Shown here: piece after piece, positions 17,953 through 23,453 of the stretch | Numbering within the stretch: position 1 is the first letter of the stretch | Layout of the letters: every line of letters begins with the position of its first letter | From: Oscillospiraceae bacterium | GTDB lineage: Bacteria > Bacillota > Clostridia > Oscillospirales > CAG-272 | Length of the DNA stretch: 25,125 nucleotides | Direction: 5' to 3' | Assembly: GCA_015065045.1 (NCBI GenBank) | Contig: SVRB01000010.1 | Location: 1 to 25,125 of the forward strand | Notes under the pieces: model-generated | Databases searched by the model: none | Told to the model about the DNA's origin: nothing | The model's input: only the letters and a program-made list of their open reading frames with translations | Translations under genes and position numbers: made by a program

Positions 17953-17965
17953 TAGAGGATGGTTT
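17935..17965 (+). terminator. bidirectional terminator overlapping the flippase stop codon
   Basis: A 12-bp perfect stem (AAACCATCCTCT at 17935-17946, AGAGGATGGTTT at 17954-17965) has a 7-base loop containing the TAG stop (17950-17952). The T-rich tail AGTTTTAT follows on the + strand. On the minus strand a clean T7 run follows the stem, ending the P-loop gene transcript. Confidence 0.9.
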
Positions 17966-17982
17966 AGTTTTATAGCTTCTTG

Positions 17983-18393
17983 TTATGCAATGTAAGACTT
18001 AAGATCTGCGGGAACTTCTTCAACGGGGATAGAAGATGTCATTACAAGTTCGATATTGTGTTCAGCGCACAATTTATCAGCAGCCTGAACAAACTTAATG
18101 AATTCCTGCATATTGTTTTCACAAATCTTAAGAGCAGAATCGATGAACACGTTTGCTACGTCATAGTTGCTTGCATATGTACCTGCAACAAGTCCGTAAA
18201 GCATATGTGCATCGTTAATTCCGTATTCTTCTGTATTTACAAGTCTCGCTTTATTCTTGATTTCATGGGTAAGCTTTGATCCCTTTTCGATTACAACAAC
18301 ACAACCGTTTGTGGTATCAAGCGCTGTGTTTGCCATGTTAATAAGAGTCTTTGTTTTACCTGTACCTTTTACACCAACAATAAGTTTCAACAT
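17983..18393 (-). CDS. small P-loop protein of unknown function
   Basis: This 136-residue protein has a clear Walker A motif at 7-14 (GVKGTGKT) directly after the first beta strand. A second strand (GCVVVIEKG, 30-38) and hydrophobic strands with an acidic end (DVANVFIDSAL, 78-88; IELVMTSSIP, 114-123) give a compact alpha/beta P-loop fold. Thymidine-kinase-like and ATPase families share this layout, but I do not recognise a named family. It has its own consensus promoter and a structured leader of about 105 bases, so it is separately regulated from the neighbouring pgi. The ribosome binding site is GGAG, 7 bases before the ATG. Confidence 0.75.
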   Translation of the reverse strand: MLKLIVGVKGTGKTKTLINMANTALDTTNGCVVVIEKGSKLTHEIKNKARLVNTEEYGINDAHMLYGLVAGTYASNYDVANVFIDSALKICENNMQEFIKFVQAADKLCAEHNIELVMTSSIPVEEVPADLKSYIA

Positions 18394-18398
18394 ATTAA

Positions 18399-18455
18399 CT
18401 CCGTTTTCCCGGCGGCGTTTTTAATTTTTTTGGAAAACACTATGTAATGCCACCG
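18399..18455 (-). promoter_or_regulatory. structured mRNA leader next to the ribosome binding site (possible pseudoknot or switch)
   Basis: On the minus strand CGGTGGC (18449-18455) pairs with GCCGCCG (18410-18416), giving seven pairs with one G-U. GTTTTCC (18432-18438) pairs with GGAAAAC (18403-18409), seven pairs. The arms are interleaved, so both helices together would make a pseudoknot and separately they would be alternatives. The last arm directly touches the GGAG ribosome binding site (18399-18402). The connecting loop is A-rich. Confidence 0.45.
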
Positions 18456-18481
18456 AATTATCATAATGTTATGTTCCATAT

Positions 18482-18524
18482 TTGAGATATATTTTATTGT
18501 ATTTATTATACAACAAAATCTCAA
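18482..18524 (-). repeat. long inverted repeat over the -10 box of the P-loop gene
   Basis: TTGAGA/TCTCAA, TTTT/AAAA and GTTGTAT/ATACAAT pair in series (17 pairs with one G-T) around a 5-base centre, with a 4-base TATA insertion on one side. The promoter's TATAAT lies at the centre. It could be an operator. It could also be a weak terminator for pgi, but no T-run follows. Confidence 0.5.
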
Positions 18525-18533
18525 TTATTTCAA
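18505..18533 (-). promoter_or_regulatory. promoter of the small P-loop gene
   Basis: On the minus strand TTGAAA (18528-18533), a 17-base spacer and a perfect TATAAT (18505-18510). Transcription would start near 18498, leaving a leader of about 105 bases. Confidence 0.85.
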
Positions 18534-18550
18534 GTAGGTATGCAAATTTT

Positions 18551-19891
18551 TTAGTTAATTCTTGATTTTAACTCTTCGCGTCTCTTATCGTGCTCAGCGC
18601 CGGGCTTACCGAGAAGTGCGTACATATTATTTTTGTAGCCTTCTACACCGGGCTGATCGAAGGGGTTAACCTCGAGCATGTATCCGGAAATACCACACGC
18701 CTTTTCGAAGAAGTATACGAGATAACCAAAGTTGTATTCGTCTCTCTTGTCTATTTCAAGTACGATATTCGGAACACCACCGTCGTTATGTGCCAATGCT
18801 GTAGCAACGAAAGCTGTATGATTTACGTAATCCATTGTCTTGTTGCTTATAAAGTTAAGCTCGTCAAGGTTTCTGGGATCATCGGGGATCACAACAGTGT
18901 GTTTAGATTCCTTAAGATCAACTATTGTACCGAACAATGTACGTTCGCCTTCCTGGATGATCTGTCCGAGTGAGTGAAGGTCAGTTGAGAATGTAACTGA
19001 TGTCGGGAAAATACCCTTGTTATCCTTGCCTTCGCTTTCGCCGTAAAGCTGCTTCCACCATTCAGTAGTAAGCTGAAGCGCACTTTCGTATGTTTCGAAT
19101 ACTTCTATTTTCTTGCCCTTGCGGTAAAGAATGTTTCTGATAGCTGCATATTTGTAGCAATCATTCTTGTTGATGTCAGCATCGCAGAAATCTTTTCTTG
19201 CATCTGCAGCGCCTTGCATCATAGCTGAAATATCAGCGCCGCAAACCGCGATAGGAAGAAGACCAACTGCTGTAAGAACAGAGTATCTGCCGCCGATATC
19301 GTCCGGAACAACGAATGTTTCATAACCCTTTTCGTCAGAAAGCTCTTTAAGTTTTCCTCTTGCTTTGTCGGTTGTAACAAAAATTCTTTCTTTAGCTTCT
19401 TCTTCACCGTATTTTTCTTCAAGAAGTTTTCTGAAAATTCTAAAGGCGATTGCGGGTTCTGTTGTCTTACCTGATTTTGAAATAACGTTTATGCAAATAT
19501 CCTTGCCTTCGCATATCTGAAGCAATTCAGCCATAGCTGATGAGCTGATGCTGTTACCTGCAAAATAAATATCGGGAGTATCTTTGGGGAGTGAGTTGTA
19601 AAGAGGACTCTTTACAAATTCAATAGCAGCTCTTGCGCCTAAGTATGAACCGCCAATACCGATTACAACGAATATATCACAAGATTTCTTGATTTTTTCT
19701 GCAGCTGCAACGATTCTGTCAAATTCTTCCTTGTCGTAATTTACGGGCAAATCAAGCCAACCTAAAAAGTCATTTCCGGCACCTTTTCCGTTCATAAGTA
19801 TGTCGTCAGCCTTTGTAACTTCGGGTTGGATTGAGCTAAGTTCTTCATTTGAAACAAAGCCATTTAAGTATTTGTCATTAAGTCTTAACAT
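18551..19891 (-). CDS. pgi: glucose-6-phosphate isomerase
   Basis: This 446-residue enzyme interconverts glucose 6-phosphate and fructose 6-phosphate in glycolysis and gluconeogenesis; the length is normal for the Firmicutes type. Visible signatures are the phosphate-binding GIGGSYLGARA (78-88), ISKSGKTTEPA (137-147), the catalytic-region GRYSVLTAVGLLP and LYGESEGKD, and the C-terminal EVNPFDQPGVE followed by K. In-frame ATG codons up to 19948 exist, but only ATG 19891 has a ribosome binding site (GGAGG), and the longer versions would start before the predicted transcription start. No clear terminator follows the stop. Confidence 0.97.
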   Translation of the reverse strand: MLRLNDKYLNGFVSNEELSSIQPEVTKADDILMNGKGAGNDFLGWLDLPVNYDKEEFDRIVAAAEKIKKSCDIFVVIGIGGSYLGARAAIEFVKSPLYNSLPKDTPDIYFAGNSISSSAMAELLQICEGKDICINVISKSGKTTEPAIAFRIFRKLLEEKYGEEEAKERIFVTTDKARGKLKELSDEKGYETFVVPDDIGGRYSVLTAVGLLPIAVCGADISAMMQGAADARKDFCDADINKNDCYKYAAIRNILYRKGKKIEVFETYESALQLTTEWWKQLYGESEGKDNKGIFPTSVTFSTDLHSLGQIIQEGERTLFGTIVDLKESKHTVVIPDDPRNLDELNFISNKTMDYVNHTAFVATALAHNDGGVPNIVLEIDKRDEYNFGYLVYFFEKACGISGYMLEVNPFDQPGVEGYKNNMYALLGKPGAEHDKRREELKSRIN

Positions 19892-19926
19892 TAAAATATC
19901 CTCCAAATATATTACTACTTGGATAT

Positions 19927-19955
19927 ATAATACTATTATTTTAGACATTTTTCAA
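19927..19955 (-). promoter_or_regulatory. promoter of pgi
   Basis: On the minus strand TTGAAA (19950-19955), 17 bases and TATTAT (19927-19932), about 35 bases before the chosen start. It supports the start at 19891. Confidence 0.7.
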
Positions 19956-19972
19956 TAGATTTTTCAAAATAA

Positions 19973-21127
19973 TTAAATGTGAAATATATTTTTTATTATT
20001 CTTCCTACCACATTCATATAAGATAATCTCTCTACACTCTCTCCGGCTGTTATATCTACCCTTCCGACTTCGTTGCCGTTTAATGTATAAATAACCTCTC
20101 CGAGTTTTTCTCCCGCCTTAACAGGAGCCGATACATTGTTGTTTAAAACAAAATTTTCATTTATGTTTTTGTTTTCCCCTTTGCCAACAAGAATGGTTGA
20201 CCCTTGATAATATGTATCTATTTCGTTTTTTTCTCCTCTAAGAACTCTTATCCTTCCTGCGCTTCCGCCGTTGTAATTTGCTAAGGAATAATTAGCAAAA
20301 CCATAGTCAAGTAATTTTTTTGCGCAGTCATTTCTGATATCACGGGTAGGAGAGCCCATAATAACGGCTATGAGCTGCATTCCGTCTCTTTTTGCTGTTG
20401 CTGAGATGCAGAACTTAGCCTTAGATGTTGATCCTGTTTTTAGTCCGTTTGCGCCCTTATAGAATCTTATAAGCCTATTGGTGTTTGTTAATCCGAATTC
20501 TCCGTTTCGTATCGTGTCCATCCATATATTCGTATAATTAAGTATTGTCTCGTGCTTTAGCAGTTCTCTTGACATAATTGCAATATCTTTTGCACTTGTT
20601 ACGTGGTTTACCGTATTATCATCGAGTCCTGTCGGATTTTCGAAGTTTGTATTTTCCATACCCAACTCTTTTGCTTTTTGGTTCATTTTTTCAACGAATC
20701 CTTCAACGCTTCCGCCTATATTTTCAGCAAACACAACGGCCGCATCATTTGCCGATGCTATTACAACAGATTTTAAAAGATCTTCGACCGACATTGATTC
20801 ATTGGGCTCGATAAACACCTGAGAACCACCCATCGATGCTGCATATTCGCTTGCTTGAATAGTATCCGTCAGGTTCAAATTTCCGCTGTCAATAGCTTCC
20901 ATTACCAATAATAATGTCATTATTTTTGTTACAGATGCAGGTGGTAAAGCGGCATCCGGATTTTGCTCATAGAGTATCCTTCCTGTTGAAGCTTCCATCA
21001 ATACAGCACTCTGGCAATCGAGATTTAAGTTTGCTTTTTGTTCTTCTGCTCGAGCTGATATAAACGATAATGGCAAAAGCGCTACCGTCAATATAAACAG
21101 AGTTAAAATTTTTAAAGATTTTTTCGT
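19973..21127 (-). CDS. D-alanyl-D-alanine carboxypeptidase, DacF/PBP5-like, with apparent ACG start
   Basis: This serine-type enzyme trims the terminal D-Ala from peptidoglycan stem peptides outside the membrane. Taken from codon 21127 it has 384 residues: positive N terminus KKSLK, hydrophobic core, predicted signal cleavage after ARA (residue 27), catalytic SVTK at 65-68, SAN at 126-128 and KTG at 231-233, then the C-terminal PBP5-type beta domain and an amphipathic tail (NVVGRIIKNIFHI) for membrane attachment. No ATG, GTG or TTG stands at the expected place; the codon 7 bases behind GGAGG is ACG. TTG at 21091 is in frame but has no ribosome binding site and would cut off the charged part of the signal peptide. 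Confidence 0.9.
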   Translation of the reverse strand, partial: TKKSLKILTLFILTVALLPLSFISARAEEQKANLNLDCQSAVLMEASTGRILYEQNPDAALPPASVTKIMTLLLVMEAIDSGNLNLTDTIQASEYAASMGGSQVFIEPNESMSVEDLLKSVVIASANDAAVVFAENIGGSVEGFVEKMNQKAKELGMENTNFENPTGLDDNTVNHVTSAKDIAIMSRELLKHETILNYTNIWMDTIRNGEFGLTNTNRLIRFYKGANGLKTGSTSKAKFCISATAKRDGMQLIAVIMGSPTRDIRNDCAKKLLDYGFANYSLANYNGGSAGRIRVLRGEKNEIDTYYQGSTILVGKGENKNINENFVLNNNVSAPVKAGEKLGEVIYTLNGNEVGRVDITAGESVERLSYMNVVGRIIKNIFHI

Positions 21128-21133
21128 AATTAT

Positions 21134-21139
21134 CCCTCC
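21134..21139 (-). promoter_or_regulatory. ribosome binding site that points to the ACG start
   Basis: GGAGGG on the minus strand is followed by ATA, ATT, ACG, then AAA AAA. The ACG has ideal spacing and is where a signal-peptide start (M-K-K) would be expected. The ATT just before it is a second rare-start possibility, with a tighter spacing. Confidence 0.7.
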
Positions 21140-21182
21140 GATTTCTATGTATTTATTAAAAAGTATGCTTATCCGAAAAGAA

Positions 21183-21204
21183 AAAGTCCATAAAAATGGA
21201 CTTT
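21183..21204 (-). terminator. terminator after the PdaA-like gene
   Basis: A 9-bp stem AAAGTCCAT/ATGGACTTT with a 4-base loop begins 6 bases after the stop codon of the deacetylase on the minus strand and is followed by TTCTTTTC. Confidence 0.75.
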
Positions 21205-21209
21205 ATTTT

Positions 21210-21977
21210 TCAATTAGACGTTAATTCGTCAAGCGTTCCGAAACGATATCCCTCTTTTTTCCACTCAGTAATCAATCTATCCAAAATATTTGCATTGGTT
21301 GCTGATGTCGGGTGAAGCAAAATTATCATACCGTTGTGTGTGTTTTCTAGTATTTTATTTATCGCCCATTCTTCGTTAGGTTGCTTATTGTTATCCCAAT
21401 CTGCGTAGGCAAAGCTCCAGAATATTGTTTTATAGCCTAATTGGTTTGCAAAATCAAGATTCAGTTCATTAAATTTCCCTTCAGGAGGTCTGTAATATTT
21501 TGGCATTTCCTCTCCTATATATTCTTTGTAAATATAATTCAGTTTATCTAATTCTGAACTGAAATCCTCGATATTTTTTATTTTTGTCATATCTCTGTGT
21601 TTTGCGGTATGGTTACAAACAAGATGTCCTTCTTTGTTCATTCGTTTAACTAATTCTGTGTTTTTAATAATCAGATTGTCAAGAATAAAAAAAGCACCCT
21701 TTACATCGTGTGATTTCATTACGTCTAATATTTTTTCAATATTTCCATTCTCATAACCCGCATCAAACGTAAGATATATAACCTTATCGTCCTCAGTTGC
21801 GTTTTTATCTAAATAATAAGCATTGTATTTTGATACGTAATTGTACCTTGATTCAATTTCGGGTTGCTTGTGATCCTTCTGTCTTATTATACTCCAATTT
21901 TCAGCACTTACGAATAGTGTTAACATAATTGAGAATAATAAAAAGATAGAAGCAAAAACGATTTTTTTACTTTTCAT
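21210..21977 (-). CDS. polysaccharide deacetylase, PdaA-like
   Basis: This 255-residue exported or membrane-anchored protein has an N-terminal hydrophobic signal (about 6-24) and a NodB-type deacetylase domain. Motifs are LTFDAGYENG (69-78; PdaA-type, lacking the second Asp of TFDDG), HTAKH (123-127), RPPEG (163-167) and LLHP (220-223). The FWSFAYADWD block and the LHPTSATNANILDRLI end match PdaA, which removes acetyl groups from N-acetylmuramic acid on the way to muramic delta-lactam in spore cortex. The fourth position of the RPPRG motif is Glu instead of Arg. AAAGGGAAATG precedes the start. Sporulation use is inferred, not shown. Confidence 0.85.
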   Translation of the reverse strand: MKSKKIVFASIFLLFSIMLTLFVSAENWSIIRQKDHKQPEIESRYNYVSKYNAYYLDKNATEDDKVIYLTFDAGYENGNIEKILDVMKSHDVKGAFFILDNLIIKNTELVKRMNKEGHLVCNHTAKHRDMTKIKNIEDFSSELDKLNYIYKEYIGEEMPKYYRPPEGKFNELNLDFANQLGYKTIFWSFAYADWDNNKQPNEEWAINKILENTHNGMIILLHPTSATNANILDRLITEWKKEGYRFGTLDELTSN

Positions 21978-22121
21978 AATTTCATTTCCCTTTCAAATAT
22001 CTACTAATATTCTTGTCAATACCATAAAATAAATTCTGCTAAAATTATACCTATATATGAAAAATAAATACATATACAAGACTGATAAGAGAGAAATTAC
22101 ACAAAAACATGTTAACTTCTA

Positions 22122-22149
22122 TTGATTTTTTTGGGGATTATGTTATAAT
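22122..22149 (+). promoter_or_regulatory. promoter of malic enzyme
   Basis: TTGATT (22122-22127), 16 bases and TATAAT (22144-22149), 45 bases before the start codon. The 217-base gap between the divergent deacetylase and malic enzyme genes holds nothing else I can name. Confidence 0.7.
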
Positions 22150-22194
22150 TATCATATGTGTAAAAAAATATACTTTTTGAAAAGGGGATAAAAT

Positions 22195-23367
22195 ATGGAT
22201 ATCAAAGAACTTGCATTACAGAAACATGAAGAATGGGGCGGCAAAATCGAAATAAAGCCGAGAACTACAGCTAATTCAAAGGAAGCACTTTCTTTAGCTT
22301 ATACTCCCGGAGTAGCTGAACCTTGTTTGGCTATACAAAAAGATGTAAATTTGTCGTATAAATACACACGTCGTTGGAACACCGTTGCAGTGGTTACTGA
22401 TGGTACTGCTGTACTTGGTCTCGGAGATATCGGACCTGAAGCCGGTATGCCTGTTATGGAAGGTAAAGCTCTTCTCTTCAAGGAATTTGGTGACGTTGAT
22501 GCAATACCGCTTTGCGTACGTTCCAAGGATGTAGACGAAATTGTAAAAACCATTGAGCTTCTCGCTGGAAGCTTTGGAGGAGTAAATCTTGAAGATATTT
22601 CTGCACCCAGATGCTTCGAAATAGAACGTAGATTAAAAAAATCATGCGATATTCCGATTTTCCACGATGACCAGCACGGTACAGCTGTTGTAACATTGGC
22701 GGCATTGATAAATGCGCTTAAACTTACAGGCAAGAAGATTGATGAAATAAGAGTTGTTACAAGTGGTGCGGGTGCTGCAGGTATTGCTATAATCCGTCTT
22801 TTGATCTCTATGGGTCTTAAAGATGTTGTTATGTGTGATAGAGCCGGTGCAATTTACAAAGGAAGAGATGGTCTTAACGCCGAAAAACAGGAAATTGCGG
22901 AAATTACAAACCAGAACATGAGAAAAGGAAGTCTTGCAGAGGTTCTTGTTGGAGCAGACGTTTTTATTGGGGTATCAGCGCCTAATTGCGTATCTCCCGA
23001 AATGGTTAAATCAATGGCTGAGGATGCTATTCTCTTCCCTATGGCAAACCCTGTTCCCGAAATTCTTCCTGATGTTGCAAAAGCGGCCGGCGCTGCTGTA
23101 TTAGGTACCGGTAGATCCGACTTCCCCAACCAGATAAACAATGTACTTGCATTCCCGGGTATATTCAGAGGTGCACTCGATGTACGTGCATCAGATATCA
23201 ATGATGAAATGAAGATAGCTGCTGCTGAAGCTATCGCTTCTCTTGTATCAGACGAAGAGCTTAATGCTGATTATATTATTCCTACACCTTTCGATCCCAG
23301 AGTTAAAGATGCTGTTGCTAAGGCTGTTGCTGATGCCGCAAGAGCTACAGGTGTTGCAAGAATATAA
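22195..23367 (+). CDS. malic enzyme (NAD(P)-dependent malate dehydrogenase, decarboxylating)
   Basis: This 390-residue bacterial short-form malic enzyme converts malate to pyruvate and CO2 with reduction of NAD(P). The catalytic tyrosine is in AYTPGVAEPC (Tyr36), the lysine in EGKALLFKEF (Lys91), and metal ligands are in NLEDISAPRCFEIE (Glu133-Asp134) and FHDDQHGTA (Asp158-Asp159). The Rossmann motif is SGAGAAG, and PMANPVPEI follows. The cofactor (NAD or NADP) cannot be read safely. The start follows AAAAGGGGATAA. No terminator is seen before the next promoter, which begins 13 bases after the stop. Confidence 0.96.
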   Translation: MDIKELALQKHEEWGGKIEIKPRTTANSKEALSLAYTPGVAEPCLAIQKDVNLSYKYTRRWNTVAVVTDGTAVLGLGDIGPEAGMPVMEGKALLFKEFGDVDAIPLCVRSKDVDEIVKTIELLAGSFGGVNLEDISAPRCFEIERRLKKSCDIPIFHDDQHGTAVVTLAALINALKLTGKKIDEIRVVTSGAGAAGIAIIRLLISMGLKDVVMCDRAGAIYKGRDGLNAEKQEIAEITNQNMRKGSLAEVLVGADVFIGVSAPNCVSPEMVKSMAEDAILFPMANPVPEILPDVAKAAGAAVLGTGRSDFPNQINNVLAFPGIFRGALDVRASDINDEMKIAAAEAIASLVSDEELNADYIIPTPFDPRVKDAVAKAVADAARATGVARI

Positions 23368-23379
23368 ATTGATGTTGTA

Positions 23380-23408
23380 TTGACAACAACTTATTATGAA
23401 TGTATAAT
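23380..23408 (+). promoter_or_regulatory. perfect consensus promoter of the AMP-binding ligase gene
   Basis: TTGACA (23380-23385), exactly 17 bases and TATAAT (23403-23408). The predicted leader is about 40 bases, with AGGAG at 23441-23445. Confidence 0.92.
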
Positions 23409-23411
23409 AAG
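23390..23411 (+). repeat. inverted repeat overlapping the -10 box, possible operator
   Basis: CTTATTAT (23390-23397) and ATAATAAG (23404-23411) are perfect 8-base arms around GAATGT. A second small palindrome, TGTTGT/ACAACA (23373-23378, 23383-23388), covers the -35 box. Both would suit repressor binding, but the sequences match no operator I know. Confidence 0.45.
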
Positions 23412-23453
23412 CTTATATTGAATTAAAGCACTTATGCATTAGGAGAATTTACA

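Noticed and set aside
19892..19948. Longer N terminus of glucose-6-phosphate isomerase
   Set aside because: The upstream codons cover the predicted promoter and have no ribosome binding site.
21140..21182. Sporulation-type promoter (GCATACTT) before the carboxypeptidase gene
   Set aside because: Only a partial -10-like match and no convincing -35 element; not enough to report.
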